DNA of 64,000 nt from DATKDF01 sp963752045 (lineage in GTDB: Bacteria; Acidobacteriota; Vicinamibacteria; Vicinamibacterales; SCN-69-37), in the NCBI GenBank assembly GCA_963752045.1, contig CAVVWN010000012.1, forward strand, positions 96,005 through 160,004, written 5' to 3'. Below are positions 6,617 through 15,225 of the stretch, piece after piece; the first letter of the stretch is position 1, and each line of letters opens with the position of its first letter. The position numbers and the translations under genes are program-made. The notes beneath the pieces were generated by a model. It saw only the letters and a program-made list of their open reading frames with translations. It searched no databases and was not told the origin of the DNA.

Positions 6617-8410
6617 GTGTGCCTGACGGGCGTCGACTACTTCTCGACGCTCGGGTACCAGCCCAGCATCGCGTTTCTCGCCGCCGGAGCCCTCTCGCCG
6701 ATTGCCACGCTCGTGCTCATCATGGTGACGCTCTTCGGCGCGCTGCCGGTCTACAAGCGCATCGCGGCGCTCAGCCCGCACGGCCAGGGAAGCCTGTCGG
6801 TGCTCGAGGAGTGGCTCCCGCGGTGGCGGGGGAAGGCCGTCGTGCTCTGCATGCTGGGATTTGCGGCCACGAGCTTCATCATCACGATCACGCTCTCGGC
6901 GGCCGATGCCACGGCGCACATCATCGAGAACCCGTACGTGCCCGAATGGGCCCACCATCACGTGGGCCTCACGCTGCTGCTGCTCTCGGCACTCGGCGCC
7001 GTCTTCCTGCGGGGATTCCGGGAGGCCATCTGGCTGGCCGTGGGCCTCGTTGTGCTGTACATCGGCGTCAACATCACGATCATCGGCTACGAACTGATGG
7101 CCCTGGCCCGGCATCCGACGGCCGTGGCCGACTGGCAGGCGAACCTCACGGCGACCCAGGGCAATCCCGTGATGATGGTGCTCATGGCCGCGTGGCTCTT
7201 CCCGAAGCTGGCGCTGGGCCTGTCCGGGTTCGAGACCGGCGTGGCGGTCATGCCGCTCGTCAGGGGCGACGGCGCCACGGCGCACGACGTGCTGCTCTCA
7301 CGGATCACGAACACGCGGCGCCTGCTGGCTACGGCGGCCTTCACGATGAGCGTCCTGCTGATGGGCAGCTCGCTCGTCACGACCATGATGATTCCGGCGT
7401 CGGAGCTCGCCATCGGAGGCCTGGCCGACGGGCGGGCGCTCGCCTACCTCGCGCATCGGGATCTCGGCGACACGTTCGGCACGATCTACGACCTGGCGAC
7501 GATCGGGACGTTGTGGTTCGCGGGCGCATCGGCCATGGCCGGACTGCTCAATCTCGTGCCGCAGTACCTGCCCCGCTACGGCATGGCGCCCGACTGGGCG
7601 CGCGCGACCCGGCCGCTCGTGCTCATCATCACGGGCATCGGATTCCTCGTGACGTATCTCTTCGGCGCCGACGTCAACGCCCAGGGCGGCGCCTACGCCA
7701 CCGGCGTGCTGATGCTGATGACGTCGGCGGCCGTGGCGGTCGTGATCGCGCAGCCGCAGAGCCGGCGGCAGTTCATCCCGATCGCCATCGTCTTCATCTA
7801 CACGACCACCGCGAACATCATCGAACGGCCTGAAGGCCTGAAGATCGCGACGTGGTTCATCGTGGCAATCGTCGCATCGTCGCTCGTGTCGCGCGTGCTG
7901 CGCTCGACCGAGATTCGCCTCAAGGGCGTCTCCTACGACGACACGGCGCTGCGGTTCGTGCGCGAAGCCGCCAAGGGCCGGTCCGTGCGGATCATCGCCA
8001 ACCGGCCGGACACGGGACGCTACGAAGAGTACGACCAGAAGCTGACGGACGCGGCGCGCACGCACCTGCTGCCAGCAGACGAGCCGGTGCTGTTCCTCGA
8101 AATCCGGCCCGGCGATGCCTCGGCCTTTGCCGACGTGCTGCACGTCTCGGGCGTGGACGTGGGCGGGTTCCGCGTGCTGCGCTGCTCGAGCCCGGCGATT
8201 CCCAATGCCATCGCGGGCCTGCTCCTCGACTTGCGCGACCGCACCGGCTGCATCCCGCACGCGTACTTCGGCTGGACGGAAGGCAACCCGCTCGCCTACC
8301 TCCTGAAGTTCCTGGCCCTCGGCGAGGGCGACACGGCGCCCGTGTGCCGCGAAGTGCTCCGGCTGGCCGAACCCGAGCCGGACCGAAGACCCAGGATTCA
8401 TGTGGGGTGA
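6617..8410 (+). CDS. APC superfamily amino-acid/cation permease with C-terminal cytoplasmic domain
   Basis: 597 aa from the GTG at 6617. About 12 hydrophobic segments fill residues 1-430, starting with CLTGVDYFSTLGYQPSIAFL. These are followed by a soluble tail of about 165 aa (LKGVSYDDTALRFVREAAKG onward) that looks like a regulatory domain. The layout is that of APC-family permeases related to KUP/YfnA-type transporters; substrate unknown. The coding signal clearly continues upstream of this GTG (residues such as TAPWWQVV precede it in frame) but without ATG or GTG. A GTG at 6505, right behind a candidate promoter, is exactly one base out of frame, so a single inserted base between 6505 and 6600 would give the natural start. 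The stop at 8408-8410 is followed immediately by an 8-bp repeat array. Confidence 0.82.
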   Translation: MCLTGVDYFSTLGYQPSIAFLAAGALSPIATLVLIMVTLFGALPVYKRIAALSPHGQGSLSVLEEWLPRWRGKAVVLCMLGFAATSFIITITLSAADATAHIIENPYVPEWAHHHVGLTLLLLSALGAVFLRGFREAIWLAVGLVVLYIGVNITIIGYELMALARHPTAVADWQANLTATQGNPVMMVLMAAWLFPKLALGLSGFETGVAVMPLVRGDGATAHDVLLSRITNTRRLLATAAFTMSVLLMGSSLVTTMMIPASELAIGGLADGRALAYLAHRDLGDTFGTIYDLATIGTLWFAGASAMAGLLNLVPQYLPRYGMAPDWARATRPLVLIITGIGFLVTYLFGADVNAQGGAYATGVLMLMTSAAVAVVIAQPQSRRQFIPIAIVFIYTTTANIIERPEGLKIATWFIVAIVASSLVSRVLRSTEIRLKGVSYDDTALRFVREAAKGRSVRIIANRPDTGRYEEYDQKLTDAARTHLLPADEPVLFLEIRPGDASAFADVLHVSGVDVGGFRVLRCSSPAIPNAIAGLLLDLRDRTGCIPHAYFGWTEGNPLAYLLKFLALGEGDTAPVCREVLRLAEPEPDRRPRIHVG

Positions 8411-8551
8411 TGAGGGTCCTGAGGGTCCGAGGGTCCGAGGGTCCGAGGGTCCGAGGGTCCGAGGGTCCGAGGGTCCGAGGGTCCGAGGGTCCTGAGGGTC
8501 CGAGGGTCCGAAGGTCCGAGGGTCCGAAGGTCCGAGGGTCCTGAGGGTCCG
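8411..8551. repeat. GAGGGTCC octamer tandem array
   Basis: About 17 copies of GAGGGTCC, some with an extra T or a G-to-A change, start on the very next base after the transporter stop and end just before the Nudix gene's stop codon. The 8-bp period excludes coding. G-rich strand is sense for the transporter. It fills the space between two convergent genes and could act in termination. Confidence 0.9.
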
Positions 8552-8561
8552 GAGGTGCGTT

Positions 8562-9029
8562 TCAGCCGAGCGCCATGAGCAGGCGGTCGAGCAGCTCGGC
8601 CTGGGCCACGTTGATCGCGCGGCGGGCGTCGTCGAGTGTGAAGAACGCCACGCGATCGACCTCCGGCACTTCGATCTGCCGTCCCGAGCGCGGGGGCCAC
8701 TCGAGGTTGGTCGTCGCGCTCGTGAGCCGTGAGGGATCGCAGTCACCCTCGAACGCCCACGCGTGCACGATTTTTCCCCCGCGCTGGGTGATCCGGCCGA
8801 GCGGGATGAACGGCGCCTCCGGCGTGAAGCCCGTTTCTTCGGTGAACTCGCGCCGGGCCGTCTCGAGCGGCTCTTCGCCCGGGTGGATGCCGCCCTTCGG
8901 CAGCGACCAGGCGCCCTCGTGCCGGCCGGTCCAGTAGGGGCCGCCCGGATGGGCCAGAAGCACCTCGAGCACACCGTTCGTGCGTCGAAACAGGAGCAGG
9001 CCGGCGCTTTCCTTTTGTGTGAAGACCAC
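8562..9029 (-). CDS. Nudix hydrolase
   Basis: 155 aa with a complete Nudix box at about residues 46-68: GGIHPGEEPLETARREF followed by TEETGF, which supplies the GX5EX7REUXEEXGU metal-binding signature. The preceding WSLPKGG is typical of the MutT/diadenosine-polyphosphate hydrolase branch (NUDT2 or YjhB-like), which cleaves nucleoside diphosphates linked to another moiety. C-terminal half: strand VHAWAFEGD, then EVDRVAFFTLDDARRAIN, a helix common to this branch. No signal peptide; cytoplasmic. It is followed on the same strand by the octamer array and preceded by the AlkD-like gene with a 7-nt gap (9030-9036), so the two may be co-transcribed as a small nucleotide-sanitation/repair unit. Confidence 0.9.
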   Translation of the reverse strand: MVFTQKESAGLLLFRRTNGVLEVLLAHPGGPYWTGRHEGAWSLPKGGIHPGEEPLETARREFTEETGFTPEAPFIPLGRITQRGGKIVHAWAFEGDCDPSRLTSATTNLEWPPRSGRQIEVPEVDRVAFFTLDDARRAINVAQAELLDRLLMALG

Positions 9030-9036
9030 GGGGCCT

Positions 9037-9777
9037 TTACGACGCGCGCCTCGGTGCTGTTGCTTTCCGGCCTGTCTCGAGCTTCGTTCGGACCTCGCGG
9101 CTGACGAGTGCCGGCAGGTGCGCCGCGTGCCGGTCGAGGAACACCGTTACCGCGGCCGGATCGTGCGGCACGAGCGAGCGCAGCGACCAGGAGAGCGCCT
9201 TCGCAATCATCGGGTCTTTGTCAGTCACCAGGCGGGCGCAGACACCGAGCGTCCGCCGCGAGTCGCCGCGGCCGCCCCTCGCGGCGACGTTCAGCGCCAC
9301 GGTCGAGGCCAGCGCCGTGCGTCGCCACCACCGGTCGTGCGACCGGGCCCACCGGCCGACCTCGGCGTCGGACACGCGGCCCGTGCGCCACGCGGGCCCC
9401 GAGAGGTGCGCGGCGAATCCGTCGACCGACGCCCAGTTGTCGTTTCCCCGTCCGAGGGCCCTCACCGCCACCGGGGTCAGGAGCGCCATGGCATCGGGCC
9501 GCAGTCCCACCAGCTCGTAGCCCACCTGCCGGCCTTCGCTCGTCCTGCCGGCCACGAGCGCGCGGGCCACCTCGATCACGACGCGCGGACGTTCGGCGGC
9601 GAGCTTCCGCGCAAACGTGCGCACCACGACGCGCATCGCCGGCACGGGCACGCCGATCGTCTCGAGCCGGCTCGGCGCGTACCCGCCCGCCATCACCGCC
9701 CGCCGCTCCGCCAGCCCGAGCGGGCGAAGTGCCCGCTCAATCTCCCGCGCAACCTCGCGTGGTCGTAACTGCCCCAT
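9037..9777 (-). CDS. DNA alkylation repair protein, AlkD-like HEAT-repeat glycosylase
   Basis: 246 aa, all helical by appearance, with the AlkD signature region: NWASVDGFAAHL (Trp and Asp of the active groove) and, about 35 residues later, HDRWWRRTALAST, which carries the conserved Trp-Arg-Arg found in AlkD. Later repeats (VTDKDPMIAKALSWSLRSL) fit HEAT-like helices wrapping DNA. AlkD enzymes remove N3- and N7-alkylated purines without base flipping. The ATG at 9777 starts the only long frame and no signal peptide is present. It is upstream of and close to the Nudix gene on the same strand. The catalytic assignment rests on motif recognition only. Confidence 0.8.
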   Translation of the reverse strand: MGQLRPREVAREIERALRPLGLAERRAVMAGGYAPSRLETIGVPVPAMRVVVRTFARKLAAERPRVVIEVARALVAGRTSEGRQVGYELVGLRPDAMALLTPVAVRALGRGNDNWASVDGFAAHLSGPAWRTGRVSDAEVGRWARSHDRWWRRTALASTVALNVAARGGRGDSRRTLGVCARLVTDKDPMIAKALSWSLRSLVPHDPAAVTVFLDRHAAHLPALVSREVRTKLETGRKATAPRRAS

Positions 9778-10146
9778 TCCAGATCAGATCCCAGTTGTTC
9801 ACGTCGCGTGCCGCGACGCCCGCACACGACGAACAGGACCGTGGCGGTACCGGACGCCAGGGCCAGTGGACCGTGGAGACATGGAGCCCGTGGAAGTGCG
9901 CCTCCGCCGCGTGTCGTCCACCGGTCGCCGTGGCCCCGTCGGGGCCGACCGGGCGCCGACGAGCCGCCCCGGACTGCGCCGGCCCACCGGACTCGGCGGC
10001 TCATCGGCACCCGGCCGGCCCCGACGCCCGCGGCCGGAGGCCGCGCGAGCTCCGCTCGCGGCCACGGCGACCAAGCGCTGCCGCGGCTTGTGGCGGCCGG
10101 TGGCCCTCCATGCACTCCACGTTCTCAACGGTGGCATTTTCGTAGC
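9778..10146. other. Spacer without recognisable gene
   Basis: About 370 bp between the AlkD-like gene and the cusA 3' end. Open frames here have no recognisable domains and look like chance GC-rich frames. Words such as CCGTGGAGACATGGAG (near 9868) also occur near 33795, so the spacer may contain decayed repeat sequence. Confidence 0.6.
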
Positions 10147-10188
10147 AGATCCCAGATTCCAGATCCCAGATTCCAGATCCCAGATTCC
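10147..10188. repeat. Three perfect 14-bp repeats directly after cusA
   Basis: Three identical copies of AGATCCCAGATTCC on the plus strand. Read in the cusA direction this is (GGAATCTGGGATCT)x3 beginning at the base after the cusA TAG. The 7-bp subunit ATCTGGR is the same as in the array at 30168-30208. Confidence 0.9.
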
Positions 10189-13100
10189 CTACCTCGCCAT
10201 CCCCGACGTCTGCAGACGCCCGCGGCGGAGCGCCCGGAGCTTCATGACGTAGAAGATGACCGGCGTGATGACGAGGACGTGGATCGTCGACGTCACCATG
10301 CCGCCCAGAATCGGCGCGGCGATAGGTTTCATCACGTCGGTGCCGACGCCGGCGCTCCACATGATCGGCGCCAGGCCGGCCATGACGACGCTCACCGTCA
10401 TGAGCTTCGGGCGCAGCCGCAGGACGGCGCCCGAAATCGTGGCTTCGAGCAGGTCTCGTGGCGAGAGGGCCTCAGCCTCTTCGATCTTCCGGTCCAGCGC
10501 CTCGTGCAGGTACAGCACCATGACGACGCCCGTCTGCACCGCGACGCCGTAGAGCGCGATGTACCCGACCCAGACCGCGACCGAGAAGTTGTACCCCAGC
10601 CACCACTGGAGGAACACGCCGCCCGTCATCGCGTAAGGCACCGAGAGCATGACGATGGCGGCCTCGGACGCCGAGCGGAACGTCAGGAACAGGAGCACGA
10701 AGATGGCGAAGAAGACGAGCGGGAGCAGCACCTCGAGTCGCTCGCGCGCGCGCACCTGATACTCGTATTGCCCGGCCCATTGGAGGGTGTAGCCGGGCGG
10801 CAACTGGATGTTCTCGCCGACGGCCCGGTGCGCCCGATCGACGTAGCCGCCGAGGTCGCGGCTTTCGGTGTCGACGTAGACGTACCCGGCGAGCAAGCCG
10901 TCCTCATCACGGATCATGGCCGGTCCCGACGTGAGCGCCATCGTCGCGAGTTGCCCGAGCGGCACGTGCGCGCCCGCCGGCGTTCGCACACGAATCTGCA
11001 TCAGGTCGGGCAGGTCCTCGCGGAACCCGCGCTGGTATCGGAGGTTCACGGGGTACCGCTCGCGCCCCTCGACCGTGGTCGTGATCGTGGCGCCGCCAAG
11101 CGCCGCCTGAATCACGGCCTGCACTTCCGCCACGGTCAGGCCGTGCCGCGCGATGGCGGCACGGTCGATCTGAATGTCGGTGAAGTAGCCCTGGGCGACG
11201 CGTTCCGCGTACACGCTGCGGGTTCCCGGCACCTCCGACAGGACGCGCTCGAGCGAGAGCCCGATCTGCTGAATGACGGCGAGGTCCGATCCCAGCACCT
11301 TGAGGCCCACCGGCGTCTTGATGCCCGTCGACAGCATGTCGAGCCGATTGCGGATGGGCTGCGTCCACACGTTCGGAAAGCCGGGGAACTGCAACTGGGC
11401 GTCCATCTCGGCCTGCAGGCTCTCGAACGTCACCCCGGGCCGCCACTGACTGCGCGGCTTGAGCAGCACCGTGGTATTGACCATGCCCATCGGCGAGTTG
11501 TCGGTGGCCGTCCCGGCCCGCCCGACCTTGCCGTAGACCCTCTCGACCTCCGGAAACTGGCGCAGCATCCGGTCCTGCACCTGCATGACCCGGGTCGCTT
11601 CGGTGATCGAGAGCCCAGGCGGCGATGTCGGCATGTAGAGAATGGCCCCTTCGTAGAGCGGCGGCATGAACTCGCTGCCGAGCCGCTGGCCCGTCGCCGG
11701 CGACGGCAGCCAGACGAAGAGGAGAGCGAGCGGGATGACGGCGACGTTGACGACGAGGGCCGTCCACTTCCACCGGAGCGCAAACCGAATGACCGGCTCG
11801 TAGATGGCGGCCGACAGGCGCGCCGCCGGATTGCGCGATTCGGGCATCAGCCGTCGACCCCGGATGAACATCGTCATCAACACCGGCACGAGCGTGATCG
11901 ACAGCAGCGAGGCGCCGACCATGGCGAACGTCTTGGTGAAGGCAAGCGGCCTGAACATGCGGCCTTCCTGCGCCTCGAGCAGGAAGACGGGCGAAAACGA
12001 GATCACGATGATCGCCAGCGAGAAGAAGATGGCCCGACCCACCTGTTGCGCCGCGGCGGCCACGGCGGCCGGCTGCGCGCCGTAGGGGACGACCTGGCCG
12101 TCCGGCCCCGGCTCGGAGACGCGGCGGTAGGCGTTCTCTACCATCACGATGGCGGCATCGACGAGCACGCCGATCGCGAGCGCAAGACCGCCGAGCGACA
12201 TGATGTTCGACGTGATGCCGAGGTGGTACATCGGGATGAACGACATCACGACGGCGAGCGGCAGCGTGAGAATCGGAATGAGCGCCGACCGGAGATGCAC
12301 GAGGAAGAGGCCGATCACGATCGACACGACGATGGCCTCTTCGATGAGCGCGGTCTCGAGCGTTGCCACCGACTCGCCCACCAGCTGGGACCGGTCGTAG
12401 GTCGTGACGACCTCCACGCCGGCCGGTAACGTCGACTCGACCTCGGCCATCCTGGCCTTCACCCGATCGATGACGTTCAGCGCGTTCTCCCCGAAGCGCA
12501 TGATGACGATGCCGCCCACGACCTCGCCGTCGCCATCGAGGTCGGCGGCGCCGCGGCGCAGATCGGGCCCCAGCGAGACGTCGGCGACGTCGCGGACGAG
12601 GATCGGCGTACCCGCCGACGTCGCCCCGAGCGAGACCATCTCCAGGTCGGCCATCGACCGCAGGTAGCCGCGGCCCCGGACCATGTACTCGCGCCCGCCA
12701 AACTCGAGCAGCCGGCCCTCCACGTCGCCGTTGCTCTCGCGGATGGCCTCGACGACCTGCTGGATCGACAGGTCGTAGGCCGCCAGCCGGTTCGGATCGA
12801 GGTTCACCTGGTACTGCTTGACGAAGCCGCCGATCGTGGCGACCTCGGCCACGCCCGGGACCGCGGCGAGCGCGTACCGGAGGTGCCAGTCCTGATAGCT
12901 GCGCAGGTCGGCCAGCGTGTGTGCTCCGGTGCGGTCCACCAGCGCGTACTCGAACACCCAGCCCACGCCGGTCGCGTCCGGGCCGATGGCGGGATTGACG
13001 CCCTCGGGCAGCCGGCCGCGAATGCCCTGCAGGTACTCGACGACGCGGCTGCGCGCCCAGTAGATGTCCGTGCCGTCCTCGAAGATGACGTAGACGTACG

Positions 13101-13371
13101 AAATACCGAAGTCGGTGAACCCGCGCACCGTGCGCACGCCGGGCGCCGAGACGAGGGCGGTGACGATGGGATACGTCACCTGGTCCTCGATGAGATCCGG
13201 ACTGCGGCCCATCCACTCGGTGGAGATGATCACCTGAACGTCCGAGATGTCGGGCACCGCGTCGAGCGGCGTCCGCAGCATCGCCCAGATGCCCCAGAAC
13301 GTCATCGCCCCCGCGACGATCAGCACGATGACGCGGTTGCGGACGCACGCCGAGATGACGCGTTCGATCAT
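10189..13371 (-). CDS. cusA: CusA/CzcA-type heavy-metal RND efflux pump
   Basis: 1060 aa, normal length for the HME-RND family. The first transmembrane helix (VIVLIVAGAMTFWGIWAM) is followed by the conserved PLDAVPDISDVQVIISTEW and a large periplasmic porter domain. The TM4 proton-relay motif reads GVLVDAAIVMVENAYRR, with the Asp that marks metal rather than drug RND pumps. The second half repeats the layout (WRWKWTALVVNVAVIPLAL; TKTFAMVGASLLSITLVPVL lies between the halves). Met residues of the central porter region (GMVNTTVLLKPRSQW) would suit Cu(I)/Ag(I), though Zn or Co cannot be ruled out. It is the inner-membrane motor of the tripartite system with the CusB- and TolC-like genes upstream, from which it is separated by a 164-bp inverted-repeat element. 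An AGGAG ribosome site lies just outside that element. Confidence 0.93.
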   Translation of the reverse strand: MIERVISACVRNRVIVLIVAGAMTFWGIWAMLRTPLDAVPDISDVQVIISTEWMGRSPDLIEDQVTYPIVTALVSAPGVRTVRGFTDFGISYVYVIFEDGTDIYWARSRVVEYLQGIRGRLPEGVNPAIGPDATGVGWVFEYALVDRTGAHTLADLRSYQDWHLRYALAAVPGVAEVATIGGFVKQYQVNLDPNRLAAYDLSIQQVVEAIRESNGDVEGRLLEFGGREYMVRGRGYLRSMADLEMVSLGATSAGTPILVRDVADVSLGPDLRRGAADLDGDGEVVGGIVIMRFGENALNVIDRVKARMAEVESTLPAGVEVVTTYDRSQLVGESVATLETALIEEAIVVSIVIGLFLVHLRSALIPILTLPLAVVMSFIPMYHLGITSNIMSLGGLALAIGVLVDAAIVMVENAYRRVSEPGPDGQVVPYGAQPAAVAAAAQQVGRAIFFSLAIIVISFSPVFLLEAQEGRMFRPLAFTKTFAMVGASLLSITLVPVLMTMFIRGRRLMPESRNPAARLSAAIYEPVIRFALRWKWTALVVNVAVIPLALLFVWLPSPATGQRLGSEFMPPLYEGAILYMPTSPPGLSITEATRVMQVQDRMLRQFPEVERVYGKVGRAGTATDNSPMGMVNTTVLLKPRSQWRPGVTFESLQAEMDAQLQFPGFPNVWTQPIRNRLDMLSTGIKTPVGLKVLGSDLAVIQQIGLSLERVLSEVPGTRSVYAERVAQGYFTDIQIDRAAIARHGLTVAEVQAVIQAALGGATITTTVEGRERYPVNLRYQRGFREDLPDLMQIRVRTPAGAHVPLGQLATMALTSGPAMIRDEDGLLAGYVYVDTESRDLGGYVDRAHRAVGENIQLPPGYTLQWAGQYEYQVRARERLEVLLPLVFFAIFVLLFLTFRSASEAAIVMLSVPYAMTGGVFLQWWLGYNFSVAVWVGYIALYGVAVQTGVVMVLYLHEALDRKIEEAEALSPRDLLEATISGAVLRLRPKLMTVSVVMAGLAPIMWSAGVGTDVMKPIAAPILGGMVTSTIHVLVITPVIFYVMKLRALRRGRLQTSGMAR

Positions 13372-13381
13372 GGCTGTCTCC

Positions 13382-13545
13382 TAGTGTCCTGCGCACGACG
13401 GTTCGGTGCGTCTTCCGGGCGGGGCATCCCGGCGGGCGGCGTTGCTCCTCCCTCAAATACACTCAGTATTCTCGGTCGTCGCGCCTTGCCGGCCGGGCGC
13501 CGCGCTCCGGAAGCCGTGTACCGATCCGTCGTGCGCAGGACACTA
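13382..13545. mobile_element. MITE-like element with 20-bp perfect terminal inverted repeats
   Basis: The left end TAGTGTCCTGCGCACGACGG (13382-13401) is perfectly repeated in inverse at 13526-13545; allowing one mismatch the arms extend to 26 bp. The 164-bp unit carries no gene. Its right end supplies the TAG stop of cusB and its left end abuts the cusA ribosome binding site. A second small palindrome lies inside at 13456-13470. The ends begin with TA, as expected for elements that duplicate a TA target; no transposase is nearby. Confidence 0.8.
13456..13470. promoter_or_regulatory. Palindrome AATAC-N5-GTATT inside the cusB-cusA element
   Basis: A perfect 5-bp inverted repeat with a 5-bp spacer lies in an otherwise GC-rich stretch. 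It could be a protein-binding site or a weak internal promoter region serving cusA. Nothing more can be said from sequence. Confidence 0.35.
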
Positions 13546-15225
13546 ACGCGCGACAATCGCGCGCTCCGTCCGCCCGATGGTGCGGCCGCCCTCGACGACC
13601 GTGATGGTGACGTCCCACCGTCCCGACATGCCGACGTTCACGCTGCCACGGTACCGGCCGTCGCCCGCCGGCAGCAGCGCCGCCTCGGACCGCATGGCCG
13701 GCATGTTCATGGACGGCATGGCAGGCATGAAAAGGACGACCGTGACCGCAGCTCCGCTCACCGGCCGGCCCGCCGCATCCCGCACCGTCACCTCGAACGT
13801 GTTGTCACCGGCACGCGGCGGATCGGGCTGGCTGAGGAGCGCGATCTCGAGCGCGCCGGCCTCCGGTGCGCTCTCGGCAAGGGGCGGTGGCGCCTGGTAC
13901 CCGGGAATGGCCGCGCGCAACTGGCTCTCGGAATCAATGAAGAAGGTGGCGCCCGTCGCCACGACGTCGCCTTCGGCCAGCCCGGCGCGAATCTCCACGC
14001 GTGCGCCGAGCCGGTGGCCCGTCTCGACCCGCGTCGGCTCGAAGTAGCCGTCGCCTTCCGAGACGAACACGTAGGCATCGCGCCCCGACACGAGCACGGC
14101 GTCGGTCGGCACGGTCAGACCGACGCCGAGGCTCGAGCGCAACTCGACCGAGGCGTACATCCCGGGCCGGAACCGCTGGCGCCCGTTCGCGATGGCGAAG
14201 CGTGCGCGGATGGTCCGCGCCGGCTCGTCGGTAAACGGATAGATGTAGATCACGCGACCGGTCACCGGCTCGCCCGGATACGCGTCGAGCCTCACGGTGG
14301 CCCGGTCTCCGACCGCCACGAACGCCAGGTCCTGCTCGTAGAGATCGGCCTCCACCCAGACCTCGGACAGATCGGCGAGACGGTACAGCGTCTCGCCGGC
14401 CGTGACGTGCTGGCCGCGCACGGCCGTCTTCTCCACGACGAAGCCGCTCGACGGCGAGCGAAACACCACGTGCGTGCGAGGCTCGCCCGTCCGCTCGAGC
14501 TCGGCCACTTGATCGGCCGGCAGGTCCCACAGCTCGAGCCGTCGTCGGGCGGCCGTTACCAGCCGGTCGGCGTAGTTGCGTGCGTCGGCGATCTCGGAGG
14601 CGGCCAGCTGGTCGCGCGACCGCCGGGCAAGCAGGTACTCGTTCTGGGTGGCCACAAGCTCGGGGCTGTAGAGCGTGAACAACGGATCGCCTGCCCGCAC
14701 CGGCTGGCCGGTGGAGTCCACGAAGAGCTCGTCGATCCAGCCGTCGAGCTTCAGGTTCACGTCCGAGAGGCGCGTTTCGTCGTAGCGCACGATGCCCACA
14801 GCCCGCACTTCGCGCGCAAGGTCCGACCGCTCGGCCGCAACCGTGCGCACGCCGATGAGCTGCTGCCGGCGGGCATCGATCCGCACCGGGGCGCGAGCCT
14901 CGCCCGCCTCGGCCTGGGTGCCGCCCGGCGCGGACATGTCCGTCGAGCCGGAAGGCGCGGGGGATGTCGCGGCTGCGGCCTCCGCGCCGCCCTCCACACG
15001 GACGAGCGGCATGCCGCAAATCGGGCAGAGTCCGGGGCCGTGCTCGCGCACGTGCGGATGCATCGTGCAGGTCCACACCTCGACGACCTCAGCCGGCATG
15101 AAACGACTCACGACCGGCCATGTCGAGATCGACGATCGGAAGATCCATCCCGCCGACACGACGAGCGCGACGACGATCACGCCGAGACCAATGCGGCGAA
15201 GCGATCGGGATTTGAACAACGTCAT
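13543..15225 (-). CDS. cusB: CusB-type periplasmic adaptor with heavy-metal-binding domain and YtkA-like tail
   Basis: 560 aa. An N-terminal membrane anchor (RRIGLGVIVVALVVSAGWIF) is followed by a heavy-metal-binding domain, WTCTMHPHVREHGPGLCPIC plus GMPLVRV at about residues 50-77. This has the same Cys/Met/His pattern as two domains in the nearby CopA. The adaptor body shows the barrel-sandwich and beta-barrel (RIDARRQQLIGVRTV; GDPLFTLYSPELVATQNEYL; RTHVVFRSPSSGFV; VPTDAVLVSGRDAYVFV). The last 120 residues are a YtkA/FixH-like domain with a Met-rich loop (MPAMPSMNMPAM) suited to Cu(I). It hands metal to the CusA pump. Its start overlaps the TolC-like gene's stop (ATGA), and its own stop is the first codon of the inverted-repeat element. 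Confidence 0.9.
   Translation of the reverse strand: MTLFKSRSLRRIGLGVIVVALVVSAGWIFRSSISTWPVVSRFMPAEVVEVWTCTMHPHVREHGPGLCPICGMPLVRVEGGAEAAAATSPAPSGSTDMSAPGGTQAEAGEARAPVRIDARRQQLIGVRTVAAERSDLAREVRAVGIVRYDETRLSDVNLKLDGWIDELFVDSTGQPVRAGDPLFTLYSPELVATQNEYLLARRSRDQLAASEIADARNYADRLVTAARRRLELWDLPADQVAELERTGEPRTHVVFRSPSSGFVVEKTAVRGQHVTAGETLYRLADLSEVWVEADLYEQDLAFVAVGDRATVRLDAYPGEPVTGRVIYIYPFTDEPARTIRARFAIANGRQRFRPGMYASVELRSSLGVGLTVPTDAVLVSGRDAYVFVSEGDGYFEPTRVETGHRLGARVEIRAGLAEGDVVATGATFFIDSESQLRAAIPGYQAPPPLAESAPEAGALEIALLSQPDPPRAGDNTFEVTVRDAAGRPVSGAAVTVVLFMPAMPSMNMPAMRSEAALLPAGDGRYRGSVNVGMSGRWDVTITVVEGGRTIGRTERAIVAR

Noticed and set aside
8020..8700. Antisense frames running through the octamer array into the Nudix gene
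   Set aside because: Products are made of the array word and lack any domain; the Nudix and transporter genes explain the flanks.
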